A stretch of 64,000 nucleotides of DNA from Xenorhabdus stockiae (GTDB lineage: Bacteria; Pseudomonadota; Gammaproteobacteria; Enterobacterales; Enterobacteriaceae): NCBI RefSeq assembly GCF_002632825.1, contig NZ_NJAJ01000017.1:38571-102570 (forward strand), read 5' to 3'. The number at the start of each line of letters is the position of its first letter. Positions within the stretch are counted from its first letter, which is position 1. Positions 19,563 to 31,394 of the stretch are shown one piece after another. The notes under the pieces were generated by a model. That model searched no databases. It was not told the origin of the DNA and saw nothing but the letters and a program-made list of their open reading frames with translations. The position numbers and the translations under genes were made by a program.

Positions 19563-22500
19563 GACCCTTTATTCTCCTTAAGCTGACGTAAGACTTCATC
19601 AATTTTAGGTTGTTCCAGACTGCCGGTTATTCGATAGCGAATGACTGAGATCTTGCTCCATAACGGGCCTAACACTTTCGCCGCTGCAAAAACAGCAGCA
19701 CCTGCCATAGGGTTAATCGCAAAAGCGGTTGCCACACCGACTGTGGCTGATATTTCCGGGGTGATCACCAACTCCATATTGAGCTGACGCTGGATAAAGT
19801 TTATCTGACCTTTTGCATCGATATCAGCTTCCAGCCCATCAATATGGAAGTTATCCGTATACATAACCCCATTTTTTATCTGTGCATCGCCACGCATAGA
19901 ATCAAAGTTAAAATCATCACTGAATGTGTCACTGAAATCCAACTGTAATTTACGCAATAAAGCATCAAAACTGACCAGCCTCAACAGTTGTCCTGCTCTG
20001 CCTGCGCCCAGTTTAGCTATTGTGCCTTTGCCCAGTGTCCCTGTCAGGCGGCCATCAAGCGTTTTAATATCAGGCTGCCACGGCGTATCCTTCCAGTTAA
20101 GATCAAAATCAAACTTAAATGGGGCACCGGTAATGGGAATAATGAACCCGAGATAAGCAGCCATATCATCTAAACTTCCCCCTGATATTTGCCCCTTAGC
20201 CCGAGTATAGTTTCCCTCATTACTTTCACTCCAATGACCGGATAATGTCAATTTACCCGCACTATTTTCTACCCGGCCATCAGTCAGAACCAATGAGTTG
20301 CCTTCCGGTTTGACGGTTCCTGAAATTTTTCCGATTTTTAATCCAGCCAACCAGCACTCATTACATCTCACATTAAGTGTTGGCCAATGACTCAAATCAT
20401 ATTTTGGCGTATCCACTACGGTTGAAGCCGACGAGTTGTCATCATTGGCAGCACTGTCTGGAAACATCGGGTTATAATAGAGATAATTAAGCGCGCCCTG
20501 CCATATCCTATCCGAATAAATCCGCAAATCGCCGTCAATTTCTTCTCCGATCGCATTAATATGCAAACTATCAGATTGTTTGCTGGCACTCAGTATAAGA
20601 TTATGCCAACGCTGCCCACCGATATTCAAAGAAGGTATTGTGATTTCAAATAACTCAGGCCACCTGAAAGCCCCGCTCGTTCCAGATTTGGTTTCCAATG
20701 TTCCAAACAGTGCCAGCCATTTATCACCCTCAATATCAGGTAAATTCAGTTCAAGCATTGATTTTTCAGGTAACGCGGGAATGCCATTTTTATCTGTGTT
20801 CAGAATACCCCGCTGTAAACGGGTATAACCTTTCTCCAGTAACCATTGGCTATTGAATTTATATCTGTTCCCTAATGAACCGGTAAGCCTAAGCTGATTA
20901 TCATCCCCTTCGGCCTGAATATTGAGATCATTCAATCCCTGCAAAGAGGCGGTTTCCAGCCCGTCTAATGTGCTGTTGATATGTGACAAATCAGCATTGA
21001 TTGCAACCTGATATTTTGCGCCCTGTTGTGATAATTCATGTTGCAAACCCTCACCTTTTGAGGGAAGGGTAATATTGACTTTCCCCTGCCAGTCAAGCCG
21101 CCCTGATAACTGGCGGCGTATTTCTGTCGGCAATTCCGGTAGTGTTGCCACGGGCCAGCCAGCATTCAGGTCAACATTAACCTGATAATGCTGCGTTAAA
21201 TCCTGTGTCGTAAATCGTAATGACAGAGGGTTACCAAACCAGTTAGTGGAAAGGCTATCACTTTGCAAGTTGCCATTATCAAAGCGGAACTTGCCACTGA
21301 GGTGCTTCATTCTACTGTTCAGTGGCTGAATAAAGAGTTCAGTATCTTTCAACGCCACTTCACCACGGGCATCAGTTTTGCCATCTTCCAGATGTATATC
21401 CAGATGAAGATTGCCATCAACCTTGCCGCTAAGCTGTAAATTATCCAGCGCATTCCCGACAGTATCGGATAATGAACTATGGTGAAAATAGTCGTGAATA
21501 TCTTCACCATCTCCGGAAATGTCAGCATCAATTAAGAGTTTTTCTTTATCGTAATCAGCGATAACAGCAGAAACCCGGGAAGCATCGACTTTACCCAGTT
21601 TCGCTTTATCTGCCTGTATCCATAATCCGTTATTGCGGAAATTTAAATTAGCATTCAGGCCAAACAGAGCTGGCCAGTCTGGTTGGTATTTAAATGTTGC
21701 ATTGCGCAGGGGAACCCACACCTGAAATTGGCCATTGTTATGCCTGAATGGAAAGTCATTAGGGTTACCCTGAAAAATCAGCGTGGCATTATCGATTTTC
21801 CCTTTAATTAACGATTTCGTCAGATAATCTGTCAGCGATTTTCCCATCAGGGTTTGGGGAAAATAGCGCCATGCTTCGCCTGCATCATCAACGCGAATTC
21901 CTGCCAGCATTTCCAGCTTCGGGGGCTTATTCCTGAGTTCGGTATAATTAAAATCGCCGTTTATCCATAATGATTTGGCCTGCAAATCCAGTCCCTGACT
22001 CCATATTTTCAAACCTTCCTGATCACTTTTCCATTCGATCTTCCCTGCGCCGCTGGCAATATCAAACGGTGCCTGAAACATTTGCCGGTAATCAATGAGG
22101 CTGTTTTTCAATTCAAATATGAAGTTTCCTTGCTGCTTATTTCCCGCCAGCGTGCCACTAAAATCATTCACTGAAGGCAGCTCTTTCCAGCGAGACCAGC
22201 TGACATCCTGCCATTTAACAGCAACATCCATGCCGTCAGCCAGTTCAGGCGTGATATCAAGGGCAAAGCTGTGAATTAACCCTTTTGGCTGCCGATGTTG
22301 CCAGTCATTAACGTTCTCAGGAGTCACAGGTGACACCAGCGGTAACACACCACTCAGCCGTTCAAGCTGAATATTTTCAGCCCGAATACGCCAGTGATCT
22401 TTGTTCTGATATTGATTTGCCTTCGTGATATATAAGGCGGCAAGACGACCTGCAAGCCACTGCTGACCATTAGTGTTCAGGCTTGCCAGATTTGGGATAT

Positions 22501-23392
22501 CGAACAGCCAGCCTTCTCCCTGACGACGCATTTGCAAAAGCAGATCATGAACGGTGAGCTGATGCTTCTTCTCCCCCACATGCCAGTTGGCATACCCGCG
22601 CCTGAGTTGTAAATGCCCGCTCTCGATTCTCCCGTTTTTCAGGGTAATCCAGTTAGCCAGACTAAAACGGGCATTTTCCAGACCGGTGCTGTCTTTTAAC
22701 CAACGGCTGAGCCACAACCGCATATCAATATCATCAGCCTGTAAATAGATAGTGCCGCTATCTAAAACATGATTAATATCTTTCAGGTCAAATTTAATCT
22801 GTACAACACCTTCCTGCCCATTAATTGAAGACAGGTTAATATGCCCCTCTGCACGATGCCGGTTGTCTTTATTCAGCCATGCCAGCTGCGGTAACAATAA
22901 TCTGACTTTTTCTCCCGATGGAGTAGGAAACGTCAGGCTACTGTCATGCAATTCGAAATAATTAAAACGTTCGAGAAACAGGGAGGATAGCTTGTCCGGT
23001 TTGGGTAACTGCTGTTCACTTTCCCCATCAAACAGCGGCTTATCATAATCAACCTCAAGCTGATAAAAAGAGAGGTCACGAAAATGCCAGCGCCGCTGTA
23101 ATAATGAGCGCCAGACATCCAGAGAAAGCGTCACTTTTTTGGCTTTAATATCCGTTTCTTCGTTTGTTGCATGAAGATCCCGGACTTCCAGCTGAGGGCC
23201 AAATGGCTCCCAGCGACCACTGATATAACCTATATTGACGGAAACACCAGTCAACGCTGAAATCTGGCGCGCCAATTGCTGGCGATAATCATTAATATGG
23301 GGCAGGAAAAAACGTAACCCGCTGACAAACAAAGCCACAATGATAATGATTATTGCGGCTGTCGCTAATAATATCCCGAGCAGTCGCTTCAC
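19559..23392 (-). CDS. yhdP: YhdP, AsmA-like intermembrane phospholipid transport protein
   Basis: Very large envelope protein of 1277 residues (E. coli 1266), one of the TamB/YdbH/YhdP group that bridges inner and outer membranes and carries phospholipids. It has one N-terminal membrane segment (about 7-29, LLATAAIIIIIVALFVSGL), then a long repetitive beta-rich body, and a C-terminal DUF3971/AsmA-like region with GLEADIDAKGQINFIQRQLNMELVITPEISATVG. The reading frame is intact over 3.8 kb. An ERIC repeat lies immediately upstream. nit and tldD are downstream in the same operon. Confidence 0.95.
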   Translation of the reverse strand: MKRLLGILLATAAIIIIIVALFVSGLRFFLPHINDYRQQLARQISALTGVSVNIGYISGRWEPFGPQLEVRDLHATNEETDIKAKKVTLSLDVWRSLLQRRWHFRDLSFYQLEVDYDKPLFDGESEQQLPKPDKLSSLFLERFNYFELHDSSLTFPTPSGEKVRLLLPQLAWLNKDNRHRAEGHINLSSINGQEGVVQIKFDLKDINHVLDSGTIYLQADDIDMRLWLSRWLKDSTGLENARFSLANWITLKNGRIESGHLQLRRGYANWHVGEKKHQLTVHDLLLQMRRQGEGWLFDIPNLASLNTNGQQWLAGRLAALYITKANQYQNKDHWRIRAENIQLERLSGVLPLVSPVTPENVNDWQHRQPKGLIHSFALDITPELADGMDVAVKWQDVSWSRWKELPSVNDFSGTLAGNKQQGNFIFELKNSLIDYRQMFQAPFDIASGAGKIEWKSDQEGLKIWSQGLDLQAKSLWINGDFNYTELRNKPPKLEMLAGIRVDDAGEAWRYFPQTLMGKSLTDYLTKSLIKGKIDNATLIFQGNPNDFPFRHNNGQFQVWVPLRNATFKYQPDWPALFGLNANLNFRNNGLWIQADKAKLGKVDASRVSAVIADYDKEKLLIDADISGDGEDIHDYFHHSSLSDTVGNALDNLQLSGKVDGNLHLDIHLEDGKTDARGEVALKDTELFIQPLNSRMKHLSGKFRFDNGNLQSDSLSTNWFGNPLSLRFTTQDLTQHYQVNVDLNAGWPVATLPELPTEIRRQLSGRLDWQGKVNITLPSKGEGLQHELSQQGAKYQVAINADLSHINSTLDGLETASLQGLNDLNIQAEGDDNQLRLTGSLGNRYKFNSQWLLEKGYTRLQRGILNTDKNGIPALPEKSMLELNLPDIEGDKWLALFGTLETKSGTSGAFRWPELFEITIPSLNIGGQRWHNLILSASKQSDSLHINAIGEEIDGDLRIYSDRIWQGALNYLYYNPMFPDSAANDDNSSASTVVDTPKYDLSHWPTLNVRCNECWLAGLKIGKISGTVKPEGNSLVLTDGRVENSAGKLTLSGHWSESNEGNYTRAKGQISGGSLDDMAAYLGFIIPITGAPFKFDFDLNWKDTPWQPDIKTLDGRLTGTLGKGTIAKLGAGRAGQLLRLVSFDALLRKLQLDFSDTFSDDFNFDSMRGDAQIKNGVMYTDNFHIDGLEADIDAKGQINFIQRQLNMELVITPEISATVGVATAFAINPMAGAAVFAAAKVLGPLWSKISVIRYRITGSLEQPKIDEVLRQLKENKGS

Positions 23393-23418
23393 TCATTTCT
23401 CCTTGTTTGTCAGCACGT

Positions 23419-23613
23419 TATACTCGTCGTCTTTCAAGCTGCCTCTTTGTTGGCTACGCTCGTTCACCCCAGTCGCATAGTTATCTATGCTCAGGGGATT
23501 ACTGAGAGGCTCCTGCCTCTCACCGGAGGCCAGCCTTTGGCTGGGCAAATTCGTTCCCGACGAATTTGTCTCTCCCTTGCCGCCGCGATGCAACTTGAAA
23601 TCCATAGAGTATG
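23419..23613 (-). repeat. Long ERIC variant (195 bp) with three-hairpin insertion
   Basis: ERIC ends and core as elsewhere, but with about 75 bases inserted at 23501-23575 next to the core AGGGGATT. The insert contains three successive inverted repeats: GAGAGGC/GCCTCTC (23504-23521), CCAGCC/GGCTGG (23530-23544) and AAATTCGT/ACGAATTT (23547-23567). A second copy of the same variant is at 43780-43975. This one lies between rng and yhdP, in the transcribed leader of yhdP if the two are co-transcribed. Confidence 0.9.
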
Positions 23614-23636
23614 TTATTTACTCAAAAAATTGACGA

Positions 23637-25106
23637 TTACATCATAACAACATCAAATTGTTCCTGACTGTACAACTGTTCAGCCTGTACTTTTACGGAT
23701 TTACCCACAAAGATTTCTACTTCAGCCAGAGCGTGAGAGTGTTCTCCTTTAAGGGCTTCACTCACAGCATGGGAAGAATAGACCAGAAAACGATCTGCAT
23801 TAATGGCGCGATGAACACGTACAATTTCCCGTAAAATTTCATAGCATACTGTTTCAACAGATTTTACGGTGCCGCGTCCCTGACAAGTCGGGCAATTATC
23901 ACATAAAATATGCTCAAGGCTTTCCCGCGTACGTTTGCGTGTCATTTCCACCAGCCCAAGCTGAGAAAAACCATTGATGGTTGTTTTCACGCGGTCTTTA
24001 CTTAGAGCCTGTTCCAAAGAAGCGAGAACCCGACGACGGTGTTCCCCGTCAGCCATATCGATAAAATCAATGATAATGATCCCGCCCAGATTGCGTAGCC
24101 TCAACTGACGGGCAATCGCCTGAGTCGCTTCAATATTAGTATTAAAGATAGTCTCTTCCAGGTTCCTATGCCCAACAAAAGCACCGGTATTAATATCAAT
24201 GGTCGTCATGGCTTCGGTTTGGTCGATAATCAGATAGCCACCCGACTTTAATTCTACTTTGCGCTCCAGTGCGCGCTGAATTTCCGTTTCCACGCCACAG
24301 AGATCGAATATCGGCTGATTTCCCTGATAATGTTCCAGCTTGGCATTCATTTCAGGGATATACTCATCAATAAACTCCTGCACTTGCAGGTAGGTCTGGC
24401 GGGAGTCAACCCGGATGCGATCAAGAGAATCTTCGGCAAAGTCACGTAAAATACGCTGTGCTAATGCCAGTTCACCATAAACCTTAGTCTTCGTGATATT
24501 CCGTTTTTTACGCTCAATGACTTTGCTCCACAGGCGCTTCAAAAATGCAGCATCCTGCTCAATCTCCTCTTTTCTTACCCCTTCTGCGGCAGTGCGGATA
24601 ATAACCCCGCCATGTTCATCGCAATAATTCATCACGATGGATTTCAGCCTATCGCGCTCTTCTCCGCTTTCAATTCGCTGAGAAACACCAACATGGGAGG
24701 CACCCGGCATAAAAACCAGATAGCGTGAAGGCAGAGTGATATCGGTTGTCAGTCGTGCCCCTTTGGTGCCGAGGGGATCTTTGACGACCTGAACGAGCAG
24801 ATCCTGCCCCTGACTGACCAGCTCAGCAATATCCCTGACATTAAAATTCTTCCGCTCCTCGCCTGCAATACATTCAGTATGAGGCACAATATCTGAAGCA
24901 TGCAGAAAAGCGGCTTTCTCCAGCCCGATATCAACAAAAGCCGCCTGCATACCGGGTAAAACCCGGCTGATACGGCCTTTATAAATATTACCGACTATTC
25001 CCCGTTTAGCTTCCCGTTCAATATGAACTTCCTGCAAAATACCGCCATCGATATAAGCAACCCGCGTTTCGGATGGTGTTACATTGACTAATAACTCTGC
25101 TGTCAT
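23637..25106 (-). CDS. rng: Ribonuclease G
   Basis: Endoribonuclease of the RNase E/G family that matures the 5' end of 16S rRNA and degrades some mRNAs. It has 489 residues, as in E. coli. An S1-like RNA-binding domain lies at about 36-120. Catalytic metal-binding Asp304 ([10 protein letters not shown]) and Asp347 (IIIIDFIDM) are present, as is the Zn-link CPTCQGRG with Cys405 and Cys408. It overlaps maf by 4 bases, continuing the mreBCD-maf-rng group. Confidence 0.97.
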   Translation of the reverse strand: MTAELLVNVTPSETRVAYIDGGILQEVHIEREAKRGIVGNIYKGRISRVLPGMQAAFVDIGLEKAAFLHASDIVPHTECIAGEERKNFNVRDIAELVSQGQDLLVQVVKDPLGTKGARLTTDITLPSRYLVFMPGASHVGVSQRIESGEERDRLKSIVMNYCDEHGGVIIRTAAEGVRKEEIEQDAAFLKRLWSKVIERKKRNITKTKVYGELALAQRILRDFAEDSLDRIRVDSRQTYLQVQEFIDEYIPEMNAKLEHYQGNQPIFDLCGVETEIQRALERKVELKSGGYLIIDQTEAMTTIDINTGAFVGHRNLEETIFNTNIEATQAIARQLRLRNLGGIIIIDFIDMADGEHRRRVLASLEQALSKDRVKTTINGFSQLGLVEMTRKRTRESLEHILCDNCPTCQGRGTVKSVETVCYEILREIVRVHRAINADRFLVYSSHAVSEALKGEHSHALAEVEIFVGKSVKVQAEQLYSQEQFDVVMM

Positions 25107-25690
25107 AAGTGACCCTTCCCATCAGCTAACGCCAAAAATCGTGTGATTAATTCATACGTTTCAACCAGTGGCAAGCCGACAACAGCATGGTAACTGCCAT
25201 TAATATTTCTGACAAAACAACCGCCTTTACCCTGAATGCCGTAAGCGCCGGCTTTATCCATTGGTTCTCCAGTTGCAATATATTCCTGTATTTCACGTTG
25301 GGATAAATGGCGAAATATCACATCTGTAATCACTAACTCACTTAAGGTATGCTGAGTGTTCGATAAAGCAACAGCCGTCATGACCTGATGGTGCTGCCCT
25401 GACAGCGCCTGTAACATTTCCGCTGCATGTTGCTCATTATGGGGTTTTTCCAGAATACGATTATTCAGCACAACAATCGTATCAGCGCCCAGAACGGGGA
25501 GATCATCCGGCGCAATTGCCACACCCGCTTTTGATTTTTCTCTGGCCAATCGTTCGACATACTGCTGCGGAGACTCTTCTTCCTGCCATTTCTCTTCAAC
25601 CTGTGGTGTCAGGATCTGAAAATTAAAATCCAGCAGTTCCACCAGCTCACGCCGCCGTGGTGAGCCAGAAGCCAAGTAAAGAGTTTTCAT
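25103..25690 (-). CDS. yhdE: Maf-family nucleotide pyrophosphatase (YhdE-type dTTP/UTPase)
   Basis: House-cleaning nucleoside triphosphate pyrophosphatase, 195 residues, typical for Maf. The N-terminal [15 protein letters not shown] (phosphate-binding loop) and ADTIVVLNN with the catalytic Asp70 are visible, as is the [26 protein letters not shown] block. Sequence context (between mreD and rng) matches E. coli yhdE, whose enzyme hydrolyses dTTP and UTP. It overlaps rng by 4 bases. Confidence 0.94.
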   Translation of the reverse strand: MKTLYLASGSPRRRELVELLDFNFQILTPQVEEKWQEEESPQQYVERLAREKSKAGVAIAPDDLPVLGADTIVVLNNRILEKPHNEQHAAEMLQALSGQHHQVMTAVALSNTQHTLSELVITDVIFRHLSQREIQEYIATGEPMDKAGAYGIQGKGGCFVRNINGSYHAVVGLPLVETYELITRFLALADGKGHL

Positions 25691-25770
25691 AGTGAGTCAT
25701 CCTTTCTGTCAGTTCATTTAAAAGCGGTTCATTTATATAAAAGCTGTTCATTAAAAAGTAGAACCCGCCT

Positions 25771-26259
25771 TTAACGAACTGAAAATTGACGGCGGATTTT
25801 CCGCATTAATAAGAATAGCCAGGGCCAGAGAATACCATTGACCACGCCATTCCAGAATACTTCAGAATGGAAAATAGTCTGTAAGATCAGAGCATGGGTC
25901 AGGAAAACACAGAGGTTTATCAATGTTGAGAGTATCATCACAACAAGGGATTGTTGCCAGAGTGCCATATTGCGAATGAGCTGAAATTTGAAAGCAACCA
26001 GAAAACTCACGAGGCTAAAAGCCAGTGCATGCGCACCAAGAATACTACCCTGCAATAAATCAATCAGGATACCCAGAATAAACCCGGTACCGACACTGAT
26101 ACGATGAGGAATAGCAAGCAGCCAGTAGATAAGGCATAACACTGGCAGAGTTGGCCGGAATACATCGACTTGCTCCGGCCACGGCATACTCTGTAAAACC
26201 ATTGCTATCAAGAAAGACAACCAGACAACCCAGAGACCACGTCCGTGATACTGACTCAT
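25771..26259 (-). CDS. mreD: MreD, rod-shape determining membrane protein
   Basis: Inner-membrane component of the elongasome, 162 residues with about five to six hydrophobic segments and the family block GRGLWVVWLSFLIAMVLQSMPWP near the start. Also FRPTLPVLCLIYWLLAIPHRISVGTGFILGILIDLL. Its ATG shares one base with the mreC stop (TGATG), so translation is coupled. It acts with MreB, MreC, RodA and PBP2 in lateral wall growth. Confidence 0.95.
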   Translation of the reverse strand: MSQYHGRGLWVVWLSFLIAMVLQSMPWPEQVDVFRPTLPVLCLIYWLLAIPHRISVGTGFILGILIDLLQGSILGAHALAFSLVSFLVAFKFQLIRNMALWQQSLVVMILSTLINLCVFLTHALILQTIFHSEVFWNGVVNGILWPWLFLLMRKIRRQFSVR

Positions 26260-27314
26260 CAGTTATTCTCCGTAGCTAATGGTTTATTAACTGATGGAGT
26301 GGTTGAAGATGGTTGTCCGGCCACGGGTTTCTTTTTGTTATCCTCTTTTTTACTATTCTCTCCACCTGAACCTTCAGGCAAAGAGTGAGGTTTTTCATCA
26401 GCAGGATTTGGCAATACGTATGGCAACAACTGCTTCATGCGCTCATTTGCGGCTCGATATACTTCAGAAGGCGGCAACGGTTCAGAGGGGTTATTATCCG
26501 GCCCCCATACCAACAGCAGATAACGCAGGCGGCGTAATTCGGCCAAAGGACGGGCGTGAATAACAGTATGAGCCCGCTGATTATCTATCTTAACAGAAGA
26601 GACCACAGCCACAGGATAACCTTCAGGGAATCTTCCCCCAAGACCAGAAGTCACCAGTTCATCACCAACCCGGATATCCGTGTCACTCGGTAATGGCTCA
26701 AGGTGCAGATCATCGGCACAGCCTGTACCACCAGCGATCACGCGGATATCATTGCGTAATACCTGAACCGGCAGGGCGTGAATCGGATCGCAAATCAGTA
26801 GCACCCGGCTACTTAGCTGGCTTACTGAAACAACCTGCCCGACAACACCGCGATCACTAACAACCGGCTGCCCTTCATAAACACCATCTTTTGCGCCTTT
26901 ATCAATAACAATTTGATCGCGATACGGATCCAGACCACGGGCAATGACCTGAGTAGCCATCATGTGTTCATCATGACGCAAAGGTGAACCGAGTAATGAA
27001 CGTAACCGGATATTCTCCTGTTTTAATTGACCCAGCAGTAATAACTTGCTGTCCTTCAACCGCAATTCATTGCGCAAGGAGTAATTTTCCAGTTCAAGTT
27101 GTTTGCGGGCAGTCAAAGAATCAGAAATACCATCTAAAAACTGGCGGGGACCATTGGCAAGAAAATAAAAAGGACTCACTGCCGTATCCATATAGCTACG
27201 GACTTTATGGAAAAAATCAAACCTGCTGTCTACCAAAACCAAAATAATGGCAATAGCAACAGCAAAAAAGAGTCGTAATTGTAGGGAGGGCCCTCTGCTG
27301 AAAATTGGCTTCAT
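26259..27314 (-). CDS. mreC: MreC, rod-shape determining protein
   Basis: Bitopic periplasmic scaffold protein of the elongasome, 351 residues from the ATG at 27314 (MKPIFSRGPSLQLRL, matching E. coli). A frame extension of 32 residues upstream overlaps the promoter side and lacks family similarity. TM segment at about 15-34, coiled coil at about 65-110 (LELENYSLRNELRLKDSKLLLLGQLKQENIRLRSLLG), then the beta-domain core with VDKGA..GVYEGQPVVSDRGVVGQV. The C-terminal tail is low complexity, rich in Lys, Pro and Ser. Confidence 0.95.
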   Translation of the reverse strand: MKPIFSRGPSLQLRLFFAVAIAIILVLVDSRFDFFHKVRSYMDTAVSPFYFLANGPRQFLDGISDSLTARKQLELENYSLRNELRLKDSKLLLLGQLKQENIRLRSLLGSPLRHDEHMMATQVIARGLDPYRDQIVIDKGAKDGVYEGQPVVSDRGVVGQVVSVSQLSSRVLLICDPIHALPVQVLRNDIRVIAGGTGCADDLHLEPLPSDTDIRVGDELVTSGLGGRFPEGYPVAVVSSVKIDNQRAHTVIHARPLAELRRLRYLLLVWGPDNNPSEPLPPSEVYRAANERMKQLLPYVLPNPADEKPHSLPEGSGGENSKKEDNKKKPVAGQPSSTTPSVNKPLATENN

Positions 27315-27434
27315 AAGTTGCGCATTATTGAGCGGTTTCGTGTCATAAACAATAAAAGAGTCATAAACGATACACTTTTGGATAAACAGCAAGGAGGCAC
27401 CGATAAACACGCCTCCCAGCTCGCAGAGTTACTT

Positions 27435-29251
<1,817 letters not shown>

Positions 29252-30226
29252 ATGAAAGCATTACTGCTGGAACAGCACGATACATTATCAGCTTCTATTC
29301 AGGATATTGACACAACCCAACTTCCACCCGGTGATGTCATCGTCGATATTCACTGGTCAACCCTCAATTATAAAGATGCACTTGCGATCACCGGCAAGGG
29401 GAAAATCATTCGTCAGTTTCCGATGATACCGGGGATCGACTTTTCCGGCGTTGTTCGTCACTCAGAAGATCCCCGTTTTCATATCGGACAGCAGGTTTTA
29501 TTAACCGGCTGGGGTGTGGGTGAAAATCGTTGGGGTGGGCTGGCAGAACAGGCCAGAGTCTCAGGTGAATGGCTGACACCATTGCCAGCGGGTTTAAGTA
29601 CCAGACAGGCTATGATTATCGGCACAGCCGGTTTCACCGCCATGTTATGTATTATGGCGCTGGAACAGGGAGGTATAACCCCTGAAAGCGGCGAAATCGC
29701 AGTCACAGGTGCCACTGGCGGAGTCGGAAGCACGGCAATTACCCTGCTCTCTCTATTGGGGTACTCTGTTGTTGCCATCAGCAGTAAACCCGAAAGTCAG
29801 GAATATTTACGTTCTTTGGGAGCAAAAGAAATTCTGCCGGTTTCAGACTTCAATCAACCCGCTCGCCCGCTGGAAAAACAGCGCTGGTCAGGTGTTATTG
29901 ATACTGTCGGTGGTACAATTCTGGCTAAATTGCTGGCTCAGGTATCCCACAATGGCACCGTAGCTGCCTGCGGGATGGCAAGCGACATCAATCTGCCTAC
30001 CACTGTCATGCCATTTATCTTGCGTAATGTCCGCTTACAGGGTGTTGAGTCAGCAATAGTATCGGCCGCTGATAGACCAAAGATCTGGGAGCGGTTACAA
30101 AAACTGTTGCCGGAATCTTTTTATCAACAAACCGCAAACGAAATTTCATTCGATCAGGTGATCGAACACGCCAATAAGTTGGTAAACAATCAGTCAACAG
30201 GCAGAACAGTGGTAAAGATTCGCTGA
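29252..30226 (+). CDS. acuI: AcuI, acryloyl-CoA reductase (NADPH)
   Basis: Zinc-free medium-chain dehydrogenase/reductase that reduces acryloyl-CoA to propanoyl-CoA, 324 residues (E. coli AcuI/YhdH 324). Nucleotide-binding motif GATGGVGSTA at 153-162. N-terminal NYKDALAITGKGKIIRQFPMIPGIDFSGVV is the family signature. RBS GGGAG is 9 bases before the ATG. It is monocistronic and runs toward aroQ. Confidence 0.94.
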   Translation: MKALLLEQHDTLSASIQDIDTTQLPPGDVIVDIHWSTLNYKDALAITGKGKIIRQFPMIPGIDFSGVVRHSEDPRFHIGQQVLLTGWGVGENRWGGLAEQARVSGEWLTPLPAGLSTRQAMIIGTAGFTAMLCIMALEQGGITPESGEIAVTGATGGVGSTAITLLSLLGYSVVAISSKPESQEYLRSLGAKEILPVSDFNQPARPLEKQRWSGVIDTVGGTILAKLLAQVSHNGTVAACGMASDINLPTTVMPFILRNVRLQGVESAIVSAADRPKIWERLQKLLPESFYQQTANEISFDQVIEHANKLVNNQSTGRTVVKIR

Positions 30227-30430
30227 AACTATGCCGATAAGCGTAAGTCTAATAAAATCAAGCCCGAAAAGCTGATAAGACCAGTATTTTGCTGCTAAAT
30301 GTTACGATATGTTTATAATGTCGGGCTTTATCGTCAAATTTACAAATATTGATAATAGAAAAAGATGACAAACTGCTGTCATCGAGTTATCTTGAACGAT
30401 TGTTGACAGATTGCCGGAGATACCCGCACA

Positions 30431-30883
30431 ATGGCAGACAAGTTTCGCATTTTACTCTTGAACGGTCCCAACCTCAATCTATTGGGAACGCGAGAGCCAG
30501 AGACCTACGGCAAGTTAACGCTTGATGACATCGTCAGCAAACTGTCACAAGAAGCTCACCAGTCGGGTATTGAATTATTCCATCTGCAATCCAATGCAGA
30601 ATCTGAACTGATTGAGAAAATTCATACTGCGCGGGGGAATACAGATTTTATTCTGATTAACCCTGCGGCATTCACGCACACCAGCGTAGCGCTACGCGAT
30701 GCACTTCTGGCAGTGGATATTCCATTTATTGAGATCCACCTCTCTAATGTGCATGCCCGCGAGCCATTCCGCCATCATTCATATCTTTCTGATATTGCCG
30801 TTGGCGTGATCTGTGGTTTGGGTGCTGATGGTTATAGTTTTGCATTACAGGCAGCGGTCAACCGCTTGTCAAAATCCAACTAA
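30431..30883 (+). CDS. aroQ: AroQ, type II 3-dehydroquinate dehydratase
   Basis: Shikimate pathway enzyme dehydrating 3-dehydroquinate, 150 residues, type II fold. Active-site loop [18 protein letters not shown] carries Arg21 and Tyr26. His103 lies in EIHLSN, and REPFRHHSY is also conserved. E. coli uses the unrelated type I AroD, while this locus arrangement (aroQ just before accB) is found in Yersinia and many other gammaproteobacteria. The gap to accB is only 30 bases, so they probably share transcripts. A TATAAT box at 30314-30319 is a possible -10. Confidence 0.95.
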   Translation: MADKFRILLLNGPNLNLLGTREPETYGKLTLDDIVSKLSQEAHQSGIELFHLQSNAESELIEKIHTARGNTDFILINPAAFTHTSVALRDALLAVDIPFIEIHLSNVHAREPFRHHSYLSDIAVGVICGLGADGYSFALQAAVNRLSKSN

Positions 30884-30913
30884 TTTACATAAATAGAGTA
30901 CGGAATCACACTC

Positions 30914-31372
30914 ATGGATATTCGTAAGATAAAAAAATTGATCGAGCTGGTTGAAGAATCTGGCATTTCTGAACTGGAAATTTCTGAAGGTGAAGAATCA
31001 GTTCGCATCAGCCGTACTACGGCCGTTCAGGGCATGCCGATCACTCAGCAGTACATCTCTGCGCCTGCTCAACAGCCTGCACCTGTAGCAGCACCGGCAC
31101 CGGCTGCTCCGGCAGCACCAGCAGCAGCAGAGATCAGCGGTCACACCGTTCGTTCCCCAATGGTTGGTACGTTCTACCGTTCTCCAAGCCCGGATGCGAA
31201 ACCTTTTATCGAAATCGGTCAGCATGTTAATCAGGGCGATACCCTGTGCATCGTTGAAGCCATGAAAATGATGAACCAGATCGAAGCTGACAAAACCGGC
31301 GTCGTGAAGGCAATTCTGGCACAAGACGGTCAACCTGTTGAATTTGACGAGCCACTGGTCATCATCGAATAA
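30914..31372 (+). CDS. accB: AccB, biotin carboxyl carrier protein of acetyl-CoA carboxylase
   Basis: BCCP subunit of acetyl-CoA carboxylase (fatty acid synthesis), 152 residues. The N-terminal dimerisation region is followed by a Pro/Ala linker (about 50-73, [20 protein letters not shown]) and the biotinyl domain. The biotinylated lysine is Lys118 in VEAMKMMNQ. The 'thumb' [17 protein letters not shown] is present. The biotin carboxylase gene accC follows after 22 bases. Confidence 0.97.
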   Translation: MDIRKIKKLIELVEESGISELEISEGEESVRISRTTAVQGMPITQQYISAPAQQPAPVAAPAPAAPAAPAAAEISGHTVRSPMVGTFYRSPSPDAKPFIEIGQHVNQGDTLCIVEAMKMMNQIEADKTGVVKAILAQDGQPVEFDEPLVIIE

Positions 31373-31394
31373 GCGCATCACGCGGGAAAAACCC

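Noticed and set aside
23393..23605. 70-codon frame in the long ERIC upstream of yhdP
   Set aside because: Translation of the repeat only, ending at its boundary with rng.
30255..30330. Terminator or riboswitch formed by AAGCCCGA and TCGGGCTT before aroQ
   Set aside because: Arms are more than 50 bases apart with an unstructured AT-rich interior; weak evidence.
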